64,000 bases of DNA from assembly GCF_014764715.1 (NCBI RefSeq), contig NZ_JACXXE010000001.1, positions 496,001 to 560,000 of the forward strand, read 5' to 3'. The position numbers and the translations under genes were made by a program. Positions 1-5,733 of the stretch are shown one piece after another. The notes beneath the pieces were generated by a model, which was given only the letters and a program-made list of their open reading frames with translations, ran no database searches and was not told the origin of the DNA. The stretch's first letter is position 1, and each line of letters opens with the position of its first letter. This DNA comes from Bacillus crepusculi. Lineage in GTDB: Bacteria; Bacillota; Bacilli; Bacillales; Bacillaceae.

Positions 1-386
1 ATCAATTGAAGGCGCTTGGATATGTGGAACAAATTGATGAATTGTTCAGAGTAACAGATTGTATGATTACAAAGCCAGGCGGTATTACATTAACAGAAGC
101 AACAGCAATCGGTGTCCCAGTCATTCTTTACAAACCTGTCCCTGGACAAGAAAAAGAAAATGCTCTTTTCTTTGAAGATCATGGTGCTGCCATCGTCATC
201 AACAGACATGAAGACATTTTAGAATCTGTGACCAACTTGTTGCAAGATGAAGAAAAATTAGAAGCAATGAAACAAAACATTAAAAAACTGCACTTAAACC
301 AATCTTCTCAAACCATTTTGGAAGATATCGTCGAACAATCTGATCTCATCACGAGTAACAAAACTTATGCTCGTGCATTATCATAA
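1..386 (+). CDS. ugtP: Processive diacylglycerol glucosyltransferase UgtP, C-terminal part
   Basis: The reading frame is open from the left edge, so only about the last 128 residues are present; the true start lies outside the window. The segment carries the GT28/MGDG-synthase donor-binding signature KPGGITLTEA followed by GVPVILYKPVPGQEKEN. UgtP adds glucose from UDP-glucose to diacylglycerol at the membrane, giving the anchor of lipoteichoic acid, and in B. subtilis it also couples nutrient state to FtsZ assembly. The neighbour cspD supports the assignment. A good terminator follows directly, so it ends its transcription unit. Confidence 0.93.
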   Translation, partial: QLKALGYVEQIDELFRVTDCMITKPGGITLTEATAIGVPVILYKPVPGQEKENALFFEDHGAAIVINRHEDILESVTNLLQDEEKLEAMKQNIKKLHLNQSSQTILEDIVEQSDLITSNKTYARALS

Positions 387-387
387 A

Positions 388-420
388 AAGGTGCCCGTCA
401 ATGACGGACACCTTTTTTCT
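388..420 (+). terminator. Rho-independent terminator of ugtP
   Basis: A near-perfect stem (390-399 with 403-412, arms GGTGCCCGTC and GACGGACACC, one mismatch) has a 3-nt loop and is followed by six T. It lies only a few bases after the ugtP stop codon. Confidence 0.9.
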
Positions 421-421
421 T

Positions 422-1123
422 TTAGCCTTGATTCCCATTTGTTGTGTACAATTCTTCAAACGGCTGAACGACAACAAAGCCGCTTCCGCTGAACTTCATT
501 TGAATGGACTCCCCGCTTCCCCTGCCAATAAAGGTTTTGAACGAAACATCTGTCACAAATTCAGTTTTCAAATCCCCTGACCATGCAACTGTCGCGTTTG
601 GATCTGTATAGACTGAGTCACCTGGCTGAACAAGTAATGTAAGCGGCTCGTAATGACTCGTGATTGCAATCAAGCCTGGCCCTTCAAGTTTGACATTAAA
701 TAATCCGCCGGCAAGCATGCCAGAGACCTTTTTCATCAACTTGATATCCCAGCGGACTGACGGTTCAAATGCAAGAAGATCATTTCCATTAACAAAAATG
801 GATTCACCTTGAGCCAAACGAAGAATCGAAATCTTTTTGCCTTGATCTGCAACATATAGCTTTCCATCACCAGTCGCTTTCATAAGTGAGGTGCCTTCTC
901 CTGATAACATTTTTTTGAACATTTTCGAGACGCCATGTTCAAAAACGCCCTCGCGTTCAAACTTGATTTTGCCTCGATAGGAGACCATTGAACCTGTTTT
1001 TGCCCAAATGGTATCGGTCAAATTAATTTCTAGAAGTCTTGACGTTTCAAGCTCGAAGACCCCTTCTCCTTTATCCTCTTGCTGGGTTTTTTGAACAAAT
1101 TCATCCATCGTATAACGATTCAT
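422..1123 (-). CDS. AIM24 family protein
   Basis: A 233-residue protein of the AIM24/DUF124 (TIGR00266-like) family. It is a beta-rich, single-domain soluble protein, with Gly-rich strand turns near the C-terminus (about GRGSGESIQMKFSGSGF). The frame stays open 45 codons further upstream, but the ATG at 1123 is preferred because AAAGAGGTG lies just upstream and the extra N-terminus is not family-like. Bacterial members have no settled biochemical role; the mitochondrial namesake affects inner-membrane architecture. An ECF-type promoter element lies 30 bases upstream, which suggests control by an envelope-stress sigma factor. It converges with ugtP. Confidence 0.8.
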   Translation of the reverse strand: MNRYTMDEFVQKTQQEDKGEGVFELETSRLLEINLTDTIWAKTGSMVSYRGKIKFEREGVFEHGVSKMFKKMLSGEGTSLMKATGDGKLYVADQGKKISILRLAQGESIFVNGNDLLAFEPSVRWDIKLMKKVSGMLAGGLFNVKLEGPGLIAITSHYEPLTLLVQPGDSVYTDPNATVAWSGDLKTEFVTDVSFKTFIGRGSGESIQMKFSGSGFVVVQPFEELYTTNGNQG

Positions 1124-1152
1124 GCTGCGCACCTCTTTCTTTATTTTTTTTA

Positions 1153-1181
1153 TATACGGACAAGATATACGTTCGGTTTCG
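1153..1181 (-). promoter_or_regulatory. Candidate ECF-sigma promoter of the AIM24 gene
   Basis: On the minus strand CGAAAC (1176-1181) and CGTATA (1153-1158) are separated by 17 bp. This resembles the sigma-W/M/X pattern TGAAAC-N16/17-CGTA. The start would fall about 25 bp ahead of the ATG at 1123. The -35 also sits in a 10-bp palindrome GTTTCGAAAC. This is pattern matching only. Confidence 0.5.
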
Positions 1182-1259
1182 AAACACCAGATTATTTTAT
1201 ATATAAATGACAATTCACCAAAAAAATCAAACATTATGCTCAAATTTTGGCTCATCACC

Positions 1260-1288
1260 TTGACGCTTTACTTTTGATGGTGTATAGT
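1260..1288 (+). promoter_or_regulatory. Sigma-A promoter of cspD
   Basis: TTGACG (1260-1265), a 17-bp spacer and TATAGT (1283-1288) make a strong vegetative promoter. Initiation near 1295 would leave a leader of about 92 nt. Confidence 0.8.
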
Positions 1289-1294
1289 GGAACC

Positions 1295-1386
1295 ATCATT
1301 TAACAACTTCTAAGGCGTTAGATGGTGAAAAATTTTTTTTAGTATACCAAAAAAGGTATGCTACAGTACTAGGAGGAAAAAGCAAT
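1295..1386 (+). promoter_or_regulatory. Long 5' leader of cspD with a hairpin at the SD
   Basis: The untranslated leader contains an 8-bp hairpin (AGTATACC at 1341-1348 with GGTATGCT about 1355-1362, loop of six A) ending 8 nt before AGGAGG at 1371. Cold-shock genes typically carry long structured leaders that control stability and translation with temperature. The regulatory role here is inferred. Confidence 0.55.
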
Positions 1387-1587
1387 ATGCAAAACGGTAA
1401 AGTAAAATGGTTCAATAATGAAAAAGGTTTCGGCTTCATTGAAGTTGAAGGTGGAGACGATGTATTCGTTCACTTCACAGCTATCGAAGGTGACGGCTAC
1501 AAGTCTTTAGAAGAAGGACAAGAAGTTTCTTTTGAAATCGTTGAAGGTAATCGTGGACCTCAAGCAGCAAACGTAACAAAAATCTAA
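1387..1587 (+). CDS. cspD: Cold shock protein CspD
   Basis: A 66-residue five-stranded OB-fold cold-shock protein. It contains RNP1 (KGFGFIEV, residues 13-20) and RNP2 (VFVHF, residues 26-30), which bind single-stranded RNA and DNA. It acts in the cytoplasm as an RNA chaperone that keeps messages translatable, mainly at low temperature and on entry to stationary phase. Length and sequence match B. subtilis CspD almost throughout. AGGAGG lies 10 nt before ATG. It is monocistronic, with its own promoter and a shared terminator. Confidence 0.97.
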   Translation: MQNGKVKWFNNEKGFGFIEVEGGDDVFVHFTAIEGDGYKSLEEGQEVSFEIVEGNRGPQAANVTKI

Positions 1588-1613
1588 TCAACTAAATGAA
1601 TGATGAAACGACA

Positions 1614-1645
1614 AAATAAAGAGAGGCTTATGCCTCTCTTATTTG
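1614..1645. terminator. Bidirectional terminator between cspD and degR
   Basis: GAGAGGC (1621-1627) pairs with GCCTCTC (1632-1638) around a TTAT loop. The stem extends with flanking A and T tracts, so it can end both cspD and the convergent minus-strand gene. Confidence 0.8.
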
Positions 1646-1821
1646 ATTTTCAGCTGAATTTCAATCGCTAAAATATTTTGCTTCAGTCTTTGTTCAATTT
1701 CAGAGATATCTTTTTCGAGAAAAGGTCTTCCCTTCTTTGCTACATCTACTAGCTGCTCTAGATCGCTATACACCTCTTGAAATGTTCGATGTAATACCGT
1801 TTCGTAATCCTTATTATTCAT
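1639..1821 (-). CDS. degR: DegR-like small regulator
   Basis: A 60-residue, charged, predicted helical protein. I identify it mainly from three things: its length equals that of B. subtilis DegR (60 aa), it sits directly beside cspD as degR does, and a perfect sigma-D -10 lies upstream (B. subtilis degR is sigma-D dependent). DegR stabilises DegU~P and so raises exoprotease production. The sequence itself is not distinctive to me, so the functional label could be wrong. The SD is AAGGGGAAGG ahead of ATG at 1821. Confidence 0.6.
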   Translation of the reverse strand: MNNKDYETVLHRTFQEVYSDLEQLVDVAKKGRPFLEKDISEIEQRLKQNILAIEIQLKIK

Positions 1822-1893
1822 GCCGGCCTTCCCCTTTTCCTCTATTATCCGTCACTTAGTCAAAAAGTAACTCAACCAAAACTTTCTATAGTT

Positions 1894-1920
1894 ATATCGG
1901 CTCATTTTCTTGAATATGTT
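1894..1920 (-). promoter_or_regulatory. Sigma-D type promoter of degR
   Basis: The minus strand carries the exact sigma-D -10 consensus GCCGATAT (1894-1901), about 70 bp ahead of the start codon. The -35 is weak: at the normal 15-bp spacing the sequence is AACA instead of TAAA. Confidence 0.6.
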
Positions 1921-1990
1921 CTTTTTTTACACATTCTATTCGTTTTTTTTCATGAGTGGATGTATGATCAGGGAAAACCGGTGCACCCTC

Positions 1991-2173
1991 TTACTTTTTG
2001 AGCAGTGCATTTCCGCATTCTTTTATTTTTTCTCCTACTGTACATTGCTGAATACAAAAGGAATGGGCATATTTTTTACCAAATTCTTTTCGGAAGTGCT
2101 TCTTAATCAAACAATCTGAACAATACGTGTCTTGAAGATCCGTCAATTCTTTTACTGCTGTTTTTTTATCCAC
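1991..2173 (-). CDS. ypeQ: YpeQ zinc-finger-like small protein
   Basis: A 60-residue protein with a Cys pattern YCSDC - HSFCIQQC - CG that looks like a small zinc-binding fold. The function is unknown. I chose the GTG at 2173 over an upstream ATG at 2194: ACGGAG lies 8-9 nt ahead of the GTG, the ATG has no SD, and the GTG gives the 60-aa length of B. subtilis YpeQ. The start lies one base past the ypeP stop, so translation is probably coupled. Confidence 0.72.
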   Translation of the reverse strand: MDKKTAVKELTDLQDTYCSDCLIKKHFRKEFGKKYAHSFCIQQCTVGEKIKECGNALLKK

Positions 2174-2174
2174 A

Positions 2175-2846
2175 TTATTCAGCTCCGTCTGCATCTAATT
2201 TCAACTTGCTTTCGATTGGGACGTCTGCAAGAATCTGCCTTGCTAGCTGATCCGCTTCAGCATTTTGTTTACGATCAATCACTTCATATGTTGGTGTAAG
2301 TTTCAGCTCTTTTAAAGCAGCCTCAATCCGGTCGAGCCACTTGTTATGTACATCATCATAACAAGGCCATTCTCCATTTAGCTGATTCATGACAACAAGC
2401 GAATCTCCTCTAATCGTAACAGAATTTCTGCTGGCACCCAGGTCTTTTAAAGTTTTTACTGCTTCAAATAAAGCGGCATATTCCGCTTCATTATTGGTGA
2501 TCCCTTGGAAAGGCTGATTTTTCCTCAATCGATAGGCATCTTTTCCAAGCTTATAATACACGACAATTCCAAGTCCTGATGCGCCCGTTTCTTTACGAAA
2601 ACTCGCATCAAAATAGACCTGAAGCTGATCAGGTTCAAGCCTAAGTTCTTCCTGTAGCTTTTCAAGTTCTTTTATGGACCACATCGCCCCTTTTTCATCT
2701 TCAAATGATAGGAGTGACTGTGGTTCTTTTTTGTCTATATGCTTTGCTAAAAGAAAGGCCTCTTTTAGCTCCATCCAATCTTCTTGGAAAAAAGCAATGG
2801 ACCCAATTGATTTCACTTTCATTGTATAGTGTGCTCTTAGTTTCAT
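2175..2846 (-). CDS. ypeP: YpeP, RNase HI-like protein with N-terminal extension
   Basis: A 223-residue protein. The first 70 or so residues are an extension, and the rest is an RNase HI fold with all four acidic positions visible: VYFDAS, NNEAEY, RGDS and AEADQLA. The fold normally cuts RNA in RNA:DNA hybrids. In B. subtilis the functional enzymes are RnhB and RnhC, while the HI-like paralogues showed no clear activity, so this activity is uncertain. The SD is weak (GGGAAGG, 11 nt before ATG at 2846). It is followed directly by ypeQ. Confidence 0.8.
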   Translation of the reverse strand: MKLRAHYTMKVKSIGSIAFFQEDWMELKEAFLLAKHIDKKEPQSLLSFEDEKGAMWSIKELEKLQEELRLEPDQLQVYFDASFRKETGASGLGIVVYYKLGKDAYRLRKNQPFQGITNNEAEYAALFEAVKTLKDLGASRNSVTIRGDSLVVMNQLNGEWPCYDDVHNKWLDRIEAALKELKLTPTYEVIDRKQNAEADQLARQILADVPIESKLKLDADGAE

Positions 2847-2869
2847 TGATCACATCGCCTTCCCGTGCT

Positions 2870-2898
2870 TTTAAGGTAAACGTTCGTTATGCTATAAT
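2870..2898 (+). promoter_or_regulatory. Probable promoter of ypdP
   Basis: A perfect -10 TATAAT at 2893-2898 is preceded at 17 bp by a poor -35 (TTTAAG). The leader would be about 36 nt, too short for a riboswitch. Confidence 0.45.
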
Positions 2899-2940
2899 CA
2901 AAAAGTTACATTTTACAATGAGAAAGGAAGTTCATGTCAC

Positions 2941-3630
2941 TTGTTTAATGAAGGTATTTGGATCTTATTTGCGATCATTAATTTTATCATTGTTCTTCTA
3001 TTTTATAAAGGATTTGGCAAGATGGGCCTTTTCGTCTGGATTGGCTTTGCAACTGTTGCCGCAAATTTACAAGTGGTCAAAACCGTTGAATTATTTGGAT
3101 TAACGGCAACACTCGGTAACATTTTATACGGCAGTGTGTTCTTTGCAACGGACGTCCTCAATGAAAAATATGGACAAACAGAAGCGAGAAAAGCTGTCTG
3201 GATTGGCTTTGCCACCCTTTTAACATTAACCGTTGTCATGCAGGAGGCTTTGCTATTCCATCCCGCTCCATCTGACATTTCACAAACATCATTAGAAACG
3301 ATTTTTGGCTTTATGCCAAGGGTCGCTCTTGGTAGTCTTGCTGCTTATATCATCAGTCAAATGTTAGATGTTTATGTATATTCGTTTATTCGCCGGATAT
3401 TTCCTTCAGACGGTGCGCTCTGGCTGCGAAATGCGGGGAGTACGATGATTAGCCAGCTGCTTGATACACTCGTTTTCACAACGATTGCCTTTCTTGGCAC
3501 CTACCCATTCCAGATATGGATTGAAATTTTCATCACGACATATGTCATTAAATTTATCGTAGCTGCGATCGCCACACCATATGCATATGCCGCAAAAAAA
3601 ATGGTTCCGCTTGATGAAAGGGGGAAATAA
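2941..3630 (+). CDS. ypdP: YpdP, queuosine-precursor transporter family
   Basis: A 229-residue integral membrane protein of the COG1738/YhhQ family with about six hydrophobic helices. It contains family motifs [19 protein letters not shown] and a conserved SQLLDT segment. Family members import queuine or preQ precursors for tRNA Q-modification; the substrate here is inferred from the family. The start is taken as TTG 2941 with AAAGGAAG 11 nt upstream, because the ATG at 2934 runs into a stop after four codons. It is followed two bases later by the RNase-HI-like gene, so both are probably co-transcribed. Confidence 0.82.
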   Translation: MFNEGIWILFAIINFIIVLLFYKGFGKMGLFVWIGFATVAANLQVVKTVELFGLTATLGNILYGSVFFATDVLNEKYGQTEARKAVWIGFATLLTLTVVMQEALLFHPAPSDISQTSLETIFGFMPRVALGSLAAYIISQMLDVYVYSFIRRIFPSDGALWLRNAGSTMISQLLDTLVFTTIAFLGTYPFQIWIEIFITTYVIKFIVAAIATPYAYAAKKMVPLDERGK

Positions 3631-3631
3631 T

Positions 3632-4027
3632 TTGCCAGCTGAAATTTACATTGATGGTGCTAGTGCAGGAAATCCAGGTCCCTCTGGCATCGGCATTTTC
3701 ATTAAATATGATGGAAAGGCTGAATCTTTTTCCATTCCTCTTGGAACTATGAGCAATCACGAAGCGGAGTTTTCCGCTCTTATTGAAGGGATGAAAATTT
3801 GCGTAGAAAAAGGGTTGCGGACTGTTTCATTCCGCACAGATTCACAAGTAGTCGACCGCGCGGCCAATGCAGGATTTGCTAAAAATCCAGCTTTTCGGCA
3901 TTTTATCGAAGAAATGCTGCAGCTCCAAAGCGAATTTGATTTATTTTTCATTAAGTGGATTCCGAGCAAGGAAAATCAAGTAGCTGATCAGCTCGCTAGA
4001 AAAGCGATTCACCTTTCTAAAGGATGA
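3632..4027 (+). CDS. ypdQ: YpdQ, RNase HI-like protein (RnhA family)
   Basis: A 131-residue single-domain RNase HI fold. It keeps the acidic tetrad: YIDGAS (about residue 7), NHEAEF, RTDSQ and VADQLA. The B. subtilis counterpart is reported to lack RNase H activity on standard substrates despite the fold, so the substrate is open. The start is TTG at 3632 with AAAGGGGG just upstream, overlapping the ypdP end. A 17-codon upstream extension is rejected because it lies inside ypdP. The terminator hairpin begins inside its last codons. Confidence 0.82.
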   Translation: MPAEIYIDGASAGNPGPSGIGIFIKYDGKAESFSIPLGTMSNHEAEFSALIEGMKICVEKGLRTVSFRTDSQVVDRAANAGFAKNPAFRHFIEEMLQLQSEFDLFFIKWIPSKENQVADQLARKAIHLSKG

Positions 4028-4038
4028 ATCGCTTTTTT
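4000..4038 (+). terminator. Terminator of ypdP-ypdQ
   Basis: AAAGCGATTCA (4001-4011) pairs with TGAATCGCTTT (4024-4034), followed by a T run. The left arm is still coding. Confidence 0.88.
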
Positions 4039-4050
4039 TAGGTTATGCTA
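4022..4050 (+). promoter_or_regulatory. Sigma-G type promoter of sspL
   Basis: GGATG (4022-4026, consensus GnATR), a 17-bp spacer and TATGCTA (4044-4050, consensus CATnnTA, one mismatch) lie 20 bp ahead of the sspL start. The promoter overlaps the preceding terminator. Confidence 0.5.
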
Positions 4051-4069
4051 ATGTGTGAGGTGATACTGA

Positions 4070-4195
4070 TTGGATAAAGAGAACAAAGGTCGTGTCACAA
4101 ACGGGACAACTCCTCAAGGTGATGCGCAAACAAAAGATAAACAGCCCCTATCTCAGCTAGAAAATAGAGCGAAAAAAAGCAATACGAAAAGCTAA
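4070..4195 (+). CDS. sspL: Small acid-soluble spore protein SspL
   Basis: A 41-residue, hydrophilic, Lys/Asn/Gln-rich protein. Recognisable parts are KGRVTNGTTPQGDAQ and the C-terminal ending RAKKSNTKS, which match the SspL pattern (TPQGD...ERAKKSNTK). SspL is a minor SASP made in the forespore. The start is TTG at 4070 with AGGTGAT upstream. A sigma-G-like promoter fits forespore expression. Confidence 0.88.
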   Translation: MDKENKGRVTNGTTPQGDAQTKDKQPLSQLENRAKKSNTKS

Positions 4196-4256
4196 ACCAC
4201 GCTGAAAAAGACAAAGAGCCAAAATAAAGATCACTTTAGCCCTTTGTCAACAATCT

Positions 4257-4287
4257 AGGAGATCAGCTCTAGCTGATCTCTATTTTA
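4257..4287 (+). terminator. Probable terminator of sspL
   Basis: GAGATCAGC (4259-4267) and GCTGATCTC (4272-4280) form a perfect 9-bp stem with a TCTA loop and a short TATTTTA tail. The right part overlaps the 3' end of convergent ypcP. Confidence 0.6.
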
Positions 4288-5156
4288 CTTAAACGATTCA
4301 CCATCGGTTCAATTCCTTTGATTTGATGTAAACGCAGCATAGCCGCCGCCCGCTCTTGATTCACATTCATTTTCGTTTCGTCAATTGGACAGCTGAGCGG
4401 CACATCGCATTTGATCTCTGCCAGTATACGAGAAAGCTTCAAATCTTCTAAACCCGCTTGCATTTTCTTTTGCTGCGCAGCTGTGAGTTCATGAATATTT
4501 TCTAACAATCCATCAATTGTTTGATATGTTTGGATAAACTTCAATGCCGTTTTTTCTCCGATTCCTTTTACACCTGGATAATTATCACTTGAATCACCCA
4601 TGAGTGCTTTCATATCAATCAGTGCCTTTGGAGAAATGCCCATTTCCTCTTCAAATAAGGCTTTTGTATATTGCTTATAATTCCCGATTCCTTTTTGCAT
4701 GAGGGCCACTGACACTTGTTCATTCAAAATTTGCAGCAAATCTTTGTCTCCAGTTAAGACGGTTACACGCGCCTCTTTTTGATAGAGTGCAGCAAGCGTA
4801 CCGATACAATCATCTGCTTCAAAGCCTTTTAAGCCAACATTCACAATTCCTAGTTCTTCTGTAGCTTCTTTTGCTAAATCGAACTGCGGGATAAGCTCGA
4901 CAGGCGGCTCTCCTCGATTGGCTTTATAATCTTGAAACAATTCATTTCGGTACGTTTGGCTTCCCATATCCCAGCAGCAAACGATATGGGTTGGCTCAAA
5001 TGTCTGTACAGCTGTCAACAAATGCTTCAAATAACCATTCACTCCATTTGTCGGCACACCATGATCATTTATCATAAAATTGCGATGAACAGCCGTCGCA
5101 TAAAACGACCTAAAAAGCAGCGCCATGCCATCTACAAGCAGTACGTGTTTATTCAT
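4269..5156 (-). CDS. ypcP: 5'-3' exonuclease YpcP
   Basis: A 295-residue stand-alone FEN/PIN-type 5' nuclease, homologous to the N-terminal domain of DNA polymerase I. Visible motifs are LLVDGMALLFRS, GFEADDCIGTLA, LTGDKDLLQ and the helix-hairpin-helix MGDSSDNYPGVKGIGEKTA. It removes RNA primers and flaps; in B. subtilis it is backed up by PolA. ATG 5156 is preferred over the upstream TTG at 5177, because AAGGGAG sits 9 nt before it and the length matches B. subtilis (about 296 aa). Confidence 0.92.
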   Translation of the reverse strand: MNKHVLLVDGMALLFRSFYATAVHRNFMINDHGVPTNGVNGYLKHLLTAVQTFEPTHIVCCWDMGSQTYRNELFQDYKANRGEPPVELIPQFDLAKEATEELGIVNVGLKGFEADDCIGTLAALYQKEARVTVLTGDKDLLQILNEQVSVALMQKGIGNYKQYTKALFEEEMGISPKALIDMKALMGDSSDNYPGVKGIGEKTALKFIQTYQTIDGLLENIHELTAAQQKKMQAGLEDLKLSRILAEIKCDVPLSCPIDETKMNVNQERAAAMLRLHQIKGIEPMVNRLSKIEIS

Positions 5157-5218
5157 TTTTATAAACTCCCTTTTCAAAACAATACTCCTATTCTATCACA
5201 GAACACCGACATGGACAT

Positions 5219-5257
5219 AAAAAGGCGCCTTCTTCTTTTGAAAAGAAGAGGCAGCCG
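5219..5257 (-). terminator. Terminator behind the 36-aa ORF
   Basis: On the minus strand an imperfect stem with bulges (CTTCTTTT/AAAAGAAG core, GGC/GCC base) is followed by TTTTTAT. Confidence 0.65.
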
Positions 5258-5259
5258 AT

Positions 5260-5370
5260 TTACTTTTTGCCATATTGCATTTTTTCTGTTTCAGCTTCTG
5301 CATAGGAAGGCATGTCTTTTTGTTTAGGCACACGCTCTTCCTGCCGCTTTACGTTTTGCTTTTTTTCCAT
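5260..5370 (-). CDS. Small hydrophilic protein, probably forespore-expressed
   Basis: A 36-residue, highly charged ORF (MEKKQNVKRQEERVPKQKD, then a SYAEAETEKMQYGKK tail) with no hydrophobic segment. AAAGGAG lies 4 nt before ATG 5370; a second ATG at 5373 is adjacent but too close to the SD. A promoter resembling sigma-G lies upstream and a terminator follows, so it is a complete small gene. The composition is like minor acid-soluble spore proteins, but I do not recognise the family. Confidence 0.65.
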   Translation of the reverse strand: MEKKQNVKRQEERVPKQKDMPSYAEAETEKMQYGKK

Positions 5371-5398
5371 CATCATTCTCCTTTCTCGGTTCATTTGT

Positions 5399-5427
5399 TA
5401 AGATGACCTGAAAAGAGAAAGTTACTC
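5399..5427 (-). promoter_or_regulatory. Sigma-G/F-like promoter of the 36-aa ORF
   Basis: The minus strand reads GAGTA (5423-5427), a 17-bp spacer and CATCTTA (5399-5405). The -10 fits CATnnTA exactly and the -35 fits GnATR at four of five positions. It lies about 30 bp ahead of the start codon. Confidence 0.45.
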
Positions 5428-5428
5428 T

Positions 5429-5692
5429 TTACTTTTGTTTACGTTCGACATACTCCCTTACCATATCGATCGTGACATGCTTACGCTGTGGCACAATTCC
5501 GCCTCTTGCAAGCTCATTCATTTTTGAAGTAATGGCATTGATCTCATCTGTTGTAAATGGCTCCTTTTGCTCACACTTTGCTACGGCAGCTTCTATCGCC
5601 TGTTCTCTTTTCTGTTCAAGTGCGAGAAAGGATTGGATATGAGCATGCTGCTTTTGTGAATGTGCGGAGATGTCTTCGTGTACACTCGTCAT
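5429..5692 (-). CDS. ypbS: YpbS, DUF2533 family protein
   Basis: An 87-residue soluble, mostly helical protein matching B. subtilis YpbS in length and position next to dynA. It has His-rich N-terminal helices and a basic C-terminus (REYVERKQK). No catalytic motif is visible and the function is unknown. The ribosome site is poor (AAAGAAAG), and the gene starts 42 bp past the dynA stop, so it probably depends on the dynA transcript. Confidence 0.75.
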   Translation of the reverse strand: MTSVHEDISAHSQKQHAHIQSFLALEQKREQAIEAAVAKCEQKEPFTTDEINAITSKMNELARGGIVPQRKHVTIDMVREYVERKQK

Positions 5693-5733
5693 TTTGTATC
5701 AACTGCTTTCTTTTTTATCTAGTCTACCATGAA

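Noticed and set aside
1124..1258. N-terminal extension of the AIM24 protein to 1258
   Set aside because: It crosses the predicted promoter and leader, and the ATG at 1123 has the proper SD.
2870..2940. A preQ1 riboswitch ahead of the queuosine-precursor transporter
   Set aside because: The predicted leader is only about 36 nt and lacks the characteristic C-rich loop and A-rich tail.
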